Below, piece after piece: positions 35,426-43,042 of a stretch of DNA of 64,000 nt. A program made the translations under genes and the position numbers. Source of the stretch: an uncultured Duncaniella sp. (GTDB lineage Bacteria > Bacteroidota > Bacteroidia > Bacteroidales > Muribaculaceae); NCBI GenBank assembly GCA_910577255.1, contig CAJTMH010000002.1:558001-622000 (forward strand), in the 5' to 3' direction. The notes under the pieces are model-generated. The model saw only the letters and a list, made by a program, of their open reading frames with translations, did not search any database and was not told where the DNA came from. Each line of letters opens with the position of its first letter. Position 1 is the first letter of the stretch.

Positions 35426-35451
35426 TTAGACCCCGGAAAGGGCTGAAAGTT
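35426..35451 (-). promoter_or_regulatory. Candidate ECF-type autoregulated promoter
   Basis: Read on the minus strand: TTAAC (AAC at 35451-35449), 17 bp, then GTCTAA (35431-35426), 25 bp upstream of the sigma factor ATG. The AAC / GTC pair with 16-17 bp spacing is the common promoter form of many ECF sigma factors and differs from the TAnnTTTG housekeeping boxes seen elsewhere in this window. Confidence 0.45.
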
Positions 35452-35470
35452 AAAACGTACCCATAAAAAA

Positions 35471-35513
35471 ATTCTGTCCCGGCAGCCGCAACGGCGGTTT
35501 ACCGGGACAGAAA
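35471..35513 (-). terminator. Terminator of the M13 peptidase gene
   Basis: On the minus strand TTTCTGTCCCGG (35513-35502) pairs with CCGGGACAGAA (35481-35471) around an inner GC hairpin, followed by a T7 run. It lies 38 bp after the stop. Confidence 0.9.
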
Positions 35514-35550
35514 TTAGATTATAATGTGGACCGTTCGATAGAACGAGCGA

Positions 35551-37605
35551 TTACCAGATTACCACACGTTCAGCCTCGGGACGGAACATGGGATCCTTTT
35601 CAGTGATGCCGAAGGCTTCAAAGAAAGGAGCGATGTTGCGGATGGTCACATTAACACGGTTGCGGCCGAGTGAGTGAACATCACCGGTGGTAAGCGACTG
35701 GATCTCCTCGTCGCGGATATTACCGGCCCAAAGGTTGGCATAGTTCATGTAGAACACCTGCATGGGATCAAAACCGTCAATCTTGGCTTCGGGCGACTTG
35801 ACATCGACACCCTTCTGCTTCTGGGCTTCGAGGAATGCGGTCATAGCGATGCGCAGACCACCCTGGTCGGCGATATTCTCGCCAAGTGTGTACTGGCCGT
35901 TGGCGTGAACGCCGGGGAGCACCTCTACCTCGTCAAACTGAGCGATGAGGCCTTTGGTCTTCTCAGTGAATTTGGCAGCATCCTCGGGAGTCCACCAGTC
36001 GACCATGTTGCCGGCAGCATCAAAGTTACGGCCCTGGTCATCAAATCCATGAGTCATCTCGTGGCCAATCACCACACCGATGCCGCCATAGTTCTCGGCG
36101 TCGCTCGAAGCGGGGTCAAAGAATGGAGCCTGGAGGATGGCTGCAGGGAATACGATTTCGTTGGCCATAGGATTGTAGTAAGCATTTACGGTCTGAGGAG
36201 TCATGCCCCATTCAGTGCGGTCAACAGGCTTGCCCCACTTTGAGTAAGTCTCCTTCTGATGCCACATGCTCACGTTGTGCATGTTTTCGTAGTAGCTGAG
36301 GGCCGGGTCGATTTCCATCGAAGAGTAATCCTTCCACTTGTCGGGATAACCGATTTTTACGGTGAAAGCAGCAAGTTTTTCAAGAGCGCGGGTCTTTGTG
36401 GTGTCGCTCATCCAGTCAAGGTTACGGATGTGCTGGCCGAGAGCTGTACGCAGATTCTCCACGAGGCCTACCATATAATCCTTCGAGGACTGGGGGAAAT
36501 ACTTCTCTACATAGAGCTGACCCACAGCTTCGCCGAGAGCACCTTCAGTGGCACCGAGAGCACGCTTCCAGAGAGGACGCATCTCCTGCACACCGCTCAT
36601 GACCTTACTGAATTCAAACGATGCGTTTGTGAAATCATCGCTCAGACGGCCGGCAGCCTGTGAAACATATTTCCAGAGATAGTAGTCCTTGATTTCACGG
36701 TCGGTGAGTGAACCGAGGAGCTTGTTGGCCTGGTCTACAGACTTAAGCTCAGTCACAATCACCGATTCAGGTGAAGGAATACCCATTGTCTCGATGAAGA
36801 AACGGTCCCAGTTGATGTTGGGATAAAGTTCTTTGAGCTGGGCAAAAGAGCGGGGATTGTACATGCGGGGGATGTCACGGCTCTCTTCGCGGGTGAAGGC
36901 AGAGTCGGCAAGAGCGGTCTCGATCTTCATCACGTTGGCCACGATGCGAGCAGCATCGGCCTCAGAGTAGCCGGCATTCTGCATCTGGGTAGCTATGAGG
37001 GTCTTGTAAGCCTCACGCACGGCAGTGTTGCGCTCATCGTCAAGGAGATAATAGTCACGGTCGCCGAGGCCCATACCGCCGCCTGACACATACATGGCGT
37101 AGACATTGGAATTGGCAAGGTCCTCCATGGGGCCTGCACCGAAGAACGGACTTGCATAGTTGCCGTGCATCCAGAGGAAGAGGTCCTCCATCCCTTCGTG
37201 GGGAGTGGTCTCGATCTTCTTGAGGTCGGCGAGGATAGGCTGGGCACCCTCGGCATTGCGGCGGGTGGTGTCCATGGCCTGTGAGTAGATGGTCCATACC
37301 TTGTGGGCCACAGTACCCTTCTCGGGATTGCTGTCGCCAAGATTAAGTATCAGACCCTTTACGCGGTTCTCTGAAGAGTCATTGAGAATATTGAACTGGC
37401 CGTAACGGGCATATTCTGCGGTCAGAGGATGAGCATCCATCCACCCCTTGTTCACGTGGGTGTAAAAGTCAGTCCCCGGGGCTGTAGAATTGTCAATATA
37501 GGCAGGATTGAGGCTGTGGAGATGCTCGGCCTTGTCATTGGCCGACGCACCGGCAGCAGTACCTAATGCGATAGTCATAGCTAAAGCTAAATTAATTGAC
37601 TTCAT
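35551..37605 (-). CDS. M13 family metallopeptidase (neprilysin/PepO-like)
   Basis: 684 residues. Signal peptide MKSINLALAMTIALGTAAGASA, so it is exported. The zinc site VIGHEMTHGFDDQGR near residue 525 is the HExxH motif, the third ligand Glu lies in ENIADQGGLRIA near 587, and NAYYNPMANEIVFPAAIL near 475 is the substrate-binding block. The C-terminus has the family Cys-free ending MFRPEAERVVIW, as in other bacterial M13 enzymes. It probably cleaves short peptides in the periplasm. It is a single-gene unit with a strong terminator. Family assignment is firm. Confidence 0.94.
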   Translation of the reverse strand: MKSINLALAMTIALGTAAGASANDKAEHLHSLNPAYIDNSTAPGTDFYTHVNKGWMDAHPLTAEYARYGQFNILNDSSENRVKGLILNLGDSNPEKGTVAHKVWTIYSQAMDTTRRNAEGAQPILADLKKIETTPHEGMEDLFLWMHGNYASPFFGAGPMEDLANSNVYAMYVSGGGMGLGDRDYYLLDDERNTAVREAYKTLIATQMQNAGYSEADAARIVANVMKIETALADSAFTREESRDIPRMYNPRSFAQLKELYPNINWDRFFIETMGIPSPESVIVTELKSVDQANKLLGSLTDREIKDYYLWKYVSQAAGRLSDDFTNASFEFSKVMSGVQEMRPLWKRALGATEGALGEAVGQLYVEKYFPQSSKDYMVGLVENLRTALGQHIRNLDWMSDTTKTRALEKLAAFTVKIGYPDKWKDYSSMEIDPALSYYENMHNVSMWHQKETYSKWGKPVDRTEWGMTPQTVNAYYNPMANEIVFPAAILQAPFFDPASSDAENYGGIGVVIGHEMTHGFDDQGRNFDAAGNMVDWWTPEDAAKFTEKTKGLIAQFDEVEVLPGVHANGQYTLGENIADQGGLRIAMTAFLEAQKQKGVDVKSPEAKIDGFDPMQVFYMNYANLWAGNIRDEEIQSLTTGDVHSLGRNRVNVTIRNIAPFFEAFGITEKDPMFRPEAERVVIW

Positions 37606-37637
37606 GGTTAAAATTATTGATAATTAGTAGGGTTGTA

Positions 37638-37865
37638 TCATTTTGATTCGAGCGAGTCGAGAATTCCGCGCAGCTCCTCCTCAGTTGCCGTAAGGCGTGA
37701 GCGGCAAGCCTTCAACAATTCGGTGGCACGTCTGGTGTAGGCGGCCAGATGGTCAATGTCGCAATTGTCGGCCTGCATCATGCGCAGTATGTTTTCAAGC
37801 TCTGCCACACTTTCCGCATAGCTGAGGTCCGCCACCGGGCGGAATTTCGGTTCCTTATCGTCCAT
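37638..37865 (-). CDS. xseB: Exodeoxyribonuclease VII small subunit
   Basis: 75 residues, normal XseB length. The core block LSYAESVAELENILRMMQADNCDIDHLAAYTRRATELLKACRSRL is typical: a helical hairpin with the conserved pattern ELE.I...ME and ACR..L. It forms the helical shaft with XseA in the nuclease that degrades single-stranded DNA. xseA is not in this window. It lies 41 bp after adk on the same strand, an arrangement suggesting one hpt-adk-xseB transcript. Confidence 0.9.
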   Translation of the reverse strand: MDDKEPKFRPVADLSYAESVAELENILRMMQADNCDIDHLAAYTRRATELLKACRSRLTATEEELRGILDSLESK

Positions 37866-37906
37866 AGGTCAAGGAGAGATTAATGAATTGGTTACCAGGG
37901 GAATGA

Positions 37907-38497
37907 TTATTTCTTTGGAGCCTGGGGATGACTGTCGATAGTGCCTGAAATCTTGGAGAATATCTCATCCACATGTCCCGAACCGGGGATGGCATGGTAT
38001 TTTCCTTCCTGCTGATAATAGTCGCGCAGGGGTGAAGTGGTGGAATGGTACACCTTGAGGCGGTTGTTGATGGTATCGAGATTATCATCGGCACGGCCTG
38101 ACACCTGTCCGCGCTTAAGCAGACGCTCTATAAGCTCCTCGTCCTCCACTTCAAGTCCGATTACCGAATGCACCTCTTCGCCACGCTGCTCGAGCATCTT
38201 CTTCAAAGCCTCGGCCTGCGGGATGGTGCGGGGGAAACCATCGAAAATGAATCCGTTGGCCTGAGGGCGCAGACGGTCCACCTCGGCGGCGAGGATATCA
38301 ACCATCAGATCATCAGGGATAAGCTGGCCCTTGGATATATAGCTGTCGGCCACACGGCCAAGTTCGGTTCCGGCGGCTATCTGCGCACGCAGCACTTCGC
38401 CGGTAGAAATGTGGGTAAGCCCGTAGTGGGCAATCAATTTTTCGCTCTGGGTGCCCTTGCCGCTGCCCGGCGCACCGAAAATAACAAGATTAAACAT
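37907..38497 (-). CDS. adk: Adenylate kinase
   Basis: 196 residues. Converts ATP + AMP to 2 ADP in the cytosol. P-loop GAPGSGKGTQSEKL at residues 7-20; AMP-binding THISTGEVLRAQ near 31-42, DGFPRTIPQAEAL near 85, and RADDNLDTINNRLKVY near 133-148. The LID is the short, zinc-free type, which gives the reduced length typical of Bacteroidetes enzymes. It is the middle gene of hpt-adk-xseB. Confidence 0.95.
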   Translation of the reverse strand: MFNLVIFGAPGSGKGTQSEKLIAHYGLTHISTGEVLRAQIAAGTELGRVADSYISKGQLIPDDLMVDILAAEVDRLRPQANGFIFDGFPRTIPQAEALKKMLEQRGEEVHSVIGLEVEDEELIERLLKRGQVSGRADDNLDTINNRLKVYHSTTSPLRDYYQQEGKYHAIPGSGHVDEIFSKISGTIDSHPQAPKK

Positions 38498-38564
38498 TTG
38501 TCAATTACCTATCTGAAACGTGTTGTTCAACGATTTCGACGGCAGGTGGCCGCATGGCCCGCAA

Positions 38565-39113
38565 TCAGGCCTCGGCTTCCTCGTCGAGGATATAAATGTC
38601 ATTGAGATTACGCGCAAAACCGTCTATATCAAGTCCGTAGCCTATGATAAACTTTTTGGGAATCTCAAAACCCACATAATCGGGATTGACTTCATTGATA
38701 AGAGCTTCGGGCTTGAACAAAAGTGTGGCTATGCGCAGTGAAGCGGGATTGTGGAGGCGCAGGTCGGACAGAAGCTTGACCATGGTGTTGCCTGTGTCGA
38801 TGATATCCTCTATGAGGATCACATCACGGCCTTCGAGTGACTCGGTGAGGCCCATCACCTCCTTGACTTTACCGGTGGAACCGGTGCCTTCATAACTTTT
38901 CAGACGTATGAACGAAATCTCCGCATCAAGAGGAGTGGAACGGAAAAGGTCGACCGCGAAAGGCGCGGCACCGTTGAGCACACAGATGAACAACGGATAT
39001 TTTCCTTCATAGTCCTTTGCAATCTGTTCGCCTATTTCGCGTACTCGAGCCTGAATTTGATTACTCTCGATGTAGGGACGGAATGTCAGTCCTTGGTATG
39101 ATTTACGATTCAT
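38565..39113 (-). CDS. hpt: Hypoxanthine phosphoribosyltransferase
   Basis: 182 residues. Salvages hypoxanthine or guanine with PRPP. The PRPP-binding motif VILIEDIIDTGNTM lies near residue 95-108. Early block YPLFICVLNGAAPFAVDL and late block YVGFEIPKKFIIGYGLDIDGFARN near 150 (purine-binding) match the family. A minus-strand -7 box TAACTTTG (39146-39139) with a TTG about 22 bp further out gives a short leader. It is the first gene of hpt-adk-xseB. Confidence 0.94.
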   Translation of the reverse strand: MNRKSYQGLTFRPYIESNQIQARVREIGEQIAKDYEGKYPLFICVLNGAAPFAVDLFRSTPLDAEISFIRLKSYEGTGSTGKVKEVMGLTESLEGRDVILIEDIIDTGNTMVKLLSDLRLHNPASLRIATLLFKPEALINEVNPDYVGFEIPKKFIIGYGLDIDGFARNLNDIYILDEEAEA

Positions 39114-39138
39114 GGTTAATGGCTGAAAAATTTGGTTG

Positions 39139-39171
39139 CAAAGTTATAAAATAATCCTGACATATCCACAA
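39139..39171 (-). promoter_or_regulatory. Promoter of hpt-adk-xseB
   Basis: On the minus strand TTG (39171-39169) and TAACTTTG (39146-39139); the 22-bp spacer is slightly long. The hpt ATG is 26 bp downstream of the -7 box. Confidence 0.55.
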
Positions 39172-39259
39172 CCACTGAGCGATTTATACGAATTTACACC
39201 TGTAAGGATGCCCATAGAGCGCTATTGGGGACAGCATTGACAGCTACACATAAATCATA

Positions 39260-39338
39260 GTTAAAATATATTTCAAAAACAACACAAAGGTTAACATCAG
39301 TTAAAAATTTGGGGGGGTAATTTTTGGTTGTACATTTG
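39260..39338 (+). promoter_or_regulatory. Shared regulatory cassette with G7 tract, copy A
   Basis: Three GTTAA direct repeats start at 39260, 39290 and 39300. Then come -33 TTTG (39308-39311), a run of seven Gs (39311-39317) inside the spacer, and -7 TACATTTG (39331-39338), spacer 19 bp. Every one of these parts recurs at exactly +10,250 bp before the gene at 49651. Transcription should start near 39345, giving a leader of about 139 nt in which I see no further element. With its flanks this explains the 370-bp gap 39114-39483. Confidence 0.7.
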
Positions 39339-39483
39339 TGGGCGCATTGTGCAATTTTTAGGAATTTTATCTGATCCGCCATGATTGATAGCTTGGGACT
39401 GAAATAATGATGCGCACACCTCACTTGGCTAATATTTAGTTTTTTACCTTAATATTTTTCTAACCAATTAATTTCACCTATTT

Positions 39484-40152
39484 ATGAAGAAAATCTTTAC
39501 TCTTCTTGCAGTTGCCGCCATGGCACTCACCGCATCAGCTCAGACTCCCGCGTCAAAAACATGGAATTTCTCAGATTGGGAAGCCGGTGACATAACACCC
39601 AATACAACCGTCGACGGTCTGACTTTCACCATTGACGAAACTGCCGAAAAGGTTTCAGTATTAACCATCGACAACAACAAAAAGTCATATGACGGTGTAG
39701 ACTACACCAAGCGTCTCAAATTTGGTGGAGCATCAAAAACAACTGAACCGCTCAACCGTATCATCTCATTTGACGTGCCCGGTGCAAGCGATATCAAGGT
39801 TGTCTTCACTTCTGCAAGCTCAAGCGGCACTGGCCGTATGCTCAACATCGCAGCAGGAACTCCTGACGCCACTATCTCTTCAACCGAAGCTCCCACCTCG
39901 GGCGTCGAGGCTGCCAAAGCAAAATACGAAGGCACTACTCCCACCACAATCTACATCTCTGTTACCGGTGGTATCAACGTGTACAGCATCGCTTACACTT
40001 CTGACGGCTCATCAGCCATCACCGACATCACTGTTGACGAAAACGCTCCTGTTGAATACTTCAACCTCCAGGGCATCCGCGTTGACAACCCCGAAAACGG
40101 CCTTTACATCAAGCGCCAGGGCAACAACGTAACCAAAGTTCTCGTGAAGTAA
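39484..40152 (+). CDS. Secreted protein with T9SS-like tail, partner A
   Basis: 222 residues; no known function. Signal peptide MKKIFTLLAVAAMALTASA. A beta-rich domain (about 25-170) starts SKTWNFSDWEAGDI and resembles carbohydrate-binding-like sandwich domains of Bacteroidetes secreted proteins. The last 45 residues (AITDITVDENAPVEYFNLQGIRVD onward, ending in VLVK) have the shape of a type IX secretion sorting domain. They are nearly identical to the tail of the protein at 49651, in DNA as well as protein. Its promoter cassette is also shared with that gene. It is a single-gene unit with a terminator at 40253. Confidence 0.82.
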   Translation: MKKIFTLLAVAAMALTASAQTPASKTWNFSDWEAGDITPNTTVDGLTFTIDETAEKVSVLTIDNNKKSYDGVDYTKRLKFGGASKTTEPLNRIISFDVPGASDIKVVFTSASSSGTGRMLNIAAGTPDATISSTEAPTSGVEAAKAKYEGTTPTTIYISVTGGINVYSIAYTSDGSSAITDITVDENAPVEYFNLQGIRVDNPENGLYIKRQGNNVTKVLVK

Positions 40153-40252
40153 TAAATCCCCTTTACGGAATCAAAAAGATAAAAACTAAATCGTGATGAT
40201 TTGGTAAGGCGTCCCGCCAAGCGCGAGACGTAATGAATTTAAGTTTGAATGC

Positions 40253-40281
40253 GACGCCGGGCAATCCCCGGCGTCTTTTTT
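40253..40281 (+). terminator. Terminator of the secreted protein A gene
   Basis: GACGCCGGG (40253-40261), 5-nt loop, CCCGGCGTC (40267-40275), then T6. It is strong, though it lies 100 bp after the stop. Confidence 0.9.
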
Positions 40282-40331
40282 ATACTGTAAACACACACTC
40301 CTGAACACGTAAAAACCCACACGCCATAACG

Positions 40332-40374
40332 AAAAAAAGCAGGACGCCACGGAGCGAAGTCCGTGCGTCCTGCT
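40332..40374 (-). terminator. Terminator of pckA
   Basis: On the minus strand a long stem (40374-40363 region with 40349-40338) capped by CGGACTTCGCTCCG is followed by a T7 run (40338-40332). It lies 35 bp after the stop. Confidence 0.9.
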
Positions 40375-40408
40375 TGTGTGTATCAGGAATCAACCTGCGT
40401 GAGGATGA

Positions 40409-42013
40409 TTACTTTTCGGGGTGAGGACCGGCAGCTACGAGAGCCTTGCCTGCTTCGTGACCTTCAAACTTCTTGAAGTTGTTGATGAACATTTCAGCGA
40501 GTTTGTCAGCCTTGGTGTACCATTCCTTAGCGTCAGCGTAAGTGTCGCGGGGATCGAGGATCTTGGGATCTACGCCGGGGAGTTCGGTGGGGATGGTGAA
40601 GTCGAAGATGGGGAGCTGCTTGGTAGGAGCCTTGAGGATAGCACCGTCGAGGATAGCGTCGATGATACCGCGGGTGTCACGGATAGAGATACGCTTGCCT
40701 GAACCGTTCCAGCCGGTGTTCACGAGATAAGCCTTTGCACCGCTCTGTTCCATGCGCTTAACGAGCTCTTCAGCATACTTGGTGGGGTGGAGCGAAAGGA
40801 ACGCTGCGCCGAAGCAAGCAGAGAAGGTAGGAGTAGGCTCAGTGATACCACGTTCGGTACCGGCGAGCTTGCTGGTGAAGCCTGAAAGGAAGTAGTACTT
40901 GGTCTGCTCGGGAGTGAGGATTGACACGGGAGGAAGCACACCGAATGCGTCAGCCGAGAGGAAGATCACGTTCTTAGCGGCGGGACCGCGGCTGGGAACG
41001 ATGATGTTCTTGATGTGGTTGATGGGGTAGCTTACACGAGTGTTTTCGGTCACGCTCTTGTCAGTGAAGTCGATCTTGCCGTCCTTGTCAACAGTAACGT
41101 TCTCGAGGAGAGCGTCGCGGGTGATGGCGTTGTAGATATCGGGTTCGCTTTCCTTGTCGAGGTTGATAACCTTTGCATAGCAACCACCTTCGTAGTTGAA
41201 TACACCGTTGTCGTCCCAGCCGTGTTCGTCGTCACCGATAAGGAGACGCTTGGGATCGGTTGAGAGAGTGGTCTTACCTGTACCGGAGAGACCGAAGAAG
41301 ATAGCGGTGTTTTCACCCTGCTTGTCGGTGTTGGCTGAGCAGTGCATTGAAGCGATGCCGCGGAGAGGGTTGTAGTAGTTCATGATAGAGAACATACCCT
41401 TCTTCATTTCGCCACCATACCAGGTGTTGATGATGAGCTGCATGCGTTCGGTGAGGTTGAATGCAACGCAAGTCTCAGAGTTGATGCCGAGTTCTTTCCA
41501 GTTCTCAACCTTAGCCTTAGAGGCGTTGAGCACTACGAAGTCGGGCTGGAAGTTCTTGAGTTCCTCTTCGGTGGGACGGATGAACATGTTGGTCACGAAG
41601 TGAGCCTGCCATGCCACTTCCATCACGAAGCGAACAGCAAGACGGGTGTCGGGGTTGGTACCGCAGAAAGCGTCAACCACGTAAAGAGTCTTGTCAGAGA
41701 GTTCTTTGTCGGCAATAGCCTTGAGAGCATCCCAGGTAGCGGGAGTGATAGGCTTGTTGTCGTTCTTGTATTCGTCAGAAGTCCACCAGATTGAATCCTT
41801 GCTGGTGTCGTCCATTACGAAGAATTTGTCCTTGGGTGAACGGCCGGTGTAGATACCTGTCATCACATTGACAGCACCGAGTTCGGTTTCCTGACCTTTT
41901 TCATAACCTTCGAGCGAGGGGTTGGTCTCGTCGATAAAGAGCTGGTCGTAGCTAGGGTTGTGGATCACCTTAGCGCCGGTGATGCCATACTTAGATAAAT
42001 CAATTGTACTCAT
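40409..42013 (-). CDS. pckA: Phosphoenolpyruvate carboxykinase (ATP)
   Basis: 534 residues, normal length. In fermenting Bacteroidetes it runs toward oxaloacetate, fixing CO2 on the path to succinate and propionate, upstream of malate dehydrogenase (mdh at 24.7 kb). The P-loop is FFGLSGTGKTTLSTDP near residue 242. The kinase-2/metal motif is LIGDDEHGWDDNGVFNYEGGCYAK near 265, GRSPKDKF is near 58 (substrate Arg), and GTERGITEPTPTFSACFG is near 385. Very GC-rich, biased codons suggest high expression. A minus-strand -7 box TAACTTTG lies at 42132-42125. The terminator is at 40332. Confidence 0.96.
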   Translation of the reverse strand: MSTIDLSKYGITGAKVIHNPSYDQLFIDETNPSLEGYEKGQETELGAVNVMTGIYTGRSPKDKFFVMDDTSKDSIWWTSDEYKNDNKPITPATWDALKAIADKELSDKTLYVVDAFCGTNPDTRLAVRFVMEVAWQAHFVTNMFIRPTEEELKNFQPDFVVLNASKAKVENWKELGINSETCVAFNLTERMQLIINTWYGGEMKKGMFSIMNYYNPLRGIASMHCSANTDKQGENTAIFFGLSGTGKTTLSTDPKRLLIGDDEHGWDDNGVFNYEGGCYAKVINLDKESEPDIYNAITRDALLENVTVDKDGKIDFTDKSVTENTRVSYPINHIKNIIVPSRGPAAKNVIFLSADAFGVLPPVSILTPEQTKYYFLSGFTSKLAGTERGITEPTPTFSACFGAAFLSLHPTKYAEELVKRMEQSGAKAYLVNTGWNGSGKRISIRDTRGIIDAILDGAILKAPTKQLPIFDFTIPTELPGVDPKILDPRDTYADAKEWYTKADKLAEMFINNFKKFEGHEAGKALVAAGPHPEK

Positions 42014-42124
42014 TGTGAAATTTGAAGAGTTTTGATATAAAATTGATAATTATTGTCACTGACTTTCCGAGGCCGTCTGGCAGACGCCACATGGGCAACC
42101 GGCATAAAGCCTCTTATCCGACTG

Positions 42125-42132
42125 CAAAGTTA
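42125..42132 (-). promoter_or_regulatory. -7 box of pckA
   Basis: TAACTTTG read on the minus strand, leaving a leader of about 105 nt. The best -33 TTG is 24 bp away, which is long. Confidence 0.5.
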
Positions 42133-42346
42133 AGGACTTTTTTCGGTATAAAATCACAAGATTAAAGAAATTTTTCCGTATTAATTATTTTTAAATAATT
42201 TTGGCCTTTGCGGTCAGTCAAGCCGCCTTATGGCGGCTAAAACCCATAACCAACTCACCGGACGCAATGTTCACCCACTGTAAACACCCCTACCCCTTTT
42301 TAAACTTTTTTAATATCTGTGGCCCAACTTTTTGACGCCAAGGTAT
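42133..42346. other. Left part of the 788-bp gap before the HTH gene
   Basis: AT-rich DNA with one clear element: a 7-bp hairpin AGCCGCC-TTAT-GGCGGCT at 42221-42238 with no T-run on either side. No reading frame or family is recognisable. The right part of the gap, from 42347, holds the RNA candidate described separately. Confidence 0.4.
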
Positions 42347-42377
42347 TTTGTATATTGAAAAATCCTCTCTAACTTTG
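42347..42377 (+). promoter_or_regulatory. Strong promoter of the structured RNA locus
   Basis: TTTG at 42347-42350 and TAACTTTG at 42370-42377 with a 19-bp spacer, a full match to the Bacteroidetes form. No long gene follows within 400 bp, which points to an RNA product. Confidence 0.75.
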
Positions 42378-42383
42378 CAAAAG

Positions 42384-42633
42384 TTACCGTACCAGAGGTT
42401 ACCGCGGTGACTCAGGCCTAAAAGGGCATGTGTATTACAGGTAACCACAGACGTTCCCTCTGTCTGGAAACCGCCAATAACTTCAGTCCGCGGGGAGCAA
42501 GAAGATGAAATTAGTTGTATGCTCGAAATGTGGGCTGAGCTCGTTTTATACTTGTTCCGTGGAAAAGGCGCTTGGCGGTGCCTCAGACGGGGATAAAGTT
42601 AAAGGGTTCAGCCCTCTTTGCGTGTGTGTATAA
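42384..42633 (+). ncRNA. Candidate structured RNA, family not assigned
   Basis: About 250 nt downstream of a strong promoter and unexplained by a long gene. It folds by eye into two parts. A 5' hairpin pairs GGTTACC (42398-42404) with GGTAACC (42440-42446). A long imperfect hairpin follows: GTCTG (42462-42466) with CAGAC (42584-42588), ACCGCCAA (42470-42477) with TTGGCGGT (42572-42579), CCGCGG (42488-42493) with CCGTGG (42557-42562, one wobble), and GAGCA (42495-42499) with TGCTC (42520-42524). Then a weak hairpin AAAGGG / CCCTCTTT ends it near 42620. A long bubble-rich hairpin recalls 6S RNA, but I cannot confirm that. tmRNA, RNase P and SRP hallmarks were sought and are missing. The 3' end is uncertain. 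Confidence 0.45.
42505..42633 (+). CDS. 42-codon ORF inside the RNA candidate
   Basis: ATG 42505 preceded by GCAAGAAG, stop TAA 42631. The peptide would start MKLVVCSKCGLSSFYTC and end PLCVCV, with five Cys including a CxxC pair. The same bases form much of the long hairpin, so coding and structure compete as explanations. I cannot tell whether it is translated. Confidence 0.2.
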   Translation: MKLVVCSKCGLSSFYTCSVEKALGGASDGDKVKGFSPLCVCV

Positions 42634-42801
42634 CGCCGTCAGCTTTTCAGTGACCACACTTCTCCATTGGCGCTCCACTTTAAAATTTCCGGCTCTACTA
42701 CCTCTGCTCAAAAGCCCCTCTTTAACAAACCCTTGATTCACTGCCAGAGTTATGGATGCTCTGGGCTCTACTTAAGAAATAAAAAACCAAAGTGTTGCGA
42801 C

Positions 42802-43017
42802 ATGACGACAATCTTTATTGGAAAAATTATCAAACAGGAGCTTAAAGCACAGCGAAAGTCAGTGGTGTGGCTCGCTCAGGAACTTGGATGCAACCGCACC
42901 AATGTCTACAAGATTTTCAATCGCCACAGCATCGACGCCGAGCTTCTGCTCAGAATATCACAGGCAATGAACCACAACTTCTTTGCCAACTACACTTCGC
43001 GCTTGTCGCAGCAATAA
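42802..43017 (+). CDS. Small XRE-like helix-turn-helix protein
   Basis: 71 residues from ATG 42802. It is nearly all one DNA-binding domain: SVVWLAQELGCNRTNVYKIFNR (about 20-42) is a helix-turn-helix of the XRE type, then SIDAELLLRISQAMNHNFFANY. Similar stand-alone proteins are common in Bacteroidetes, with unknown targets. An open frame reaches upstream to 42667, but the added residues look random. The gene lies about 170 bp after the RNA candidate, with an extra hairpin CCAGAG / CTCTGG at 42744-42764 in between. rlmN is convergent 25 bp downstream. It may be driven by the promoter at 42347. Confidence 0.8.
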   Translation: MTTIFIGKIIKQELKAQRKSVVWLAQELGCNRTNVYKIFNRHSIDAELLLRISQAMNHNFFANYTSRLSQQ

Positions 43018-43042
43018 CAACCTGGCCAAGCGCACGCTCTCC

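Noticed and set aside
42384..42633. tmRNA, RNase P RNA or SRP RNA as identity of the structured RNA
   Set aside because: No tRNA-like ends with CCA and tag frame ending in ALAA, no GAGGAAAGTCC-type RNase P core, and no GGAAGGAAGC-type SRP loop are present. 6S RNA stays open but unproven.
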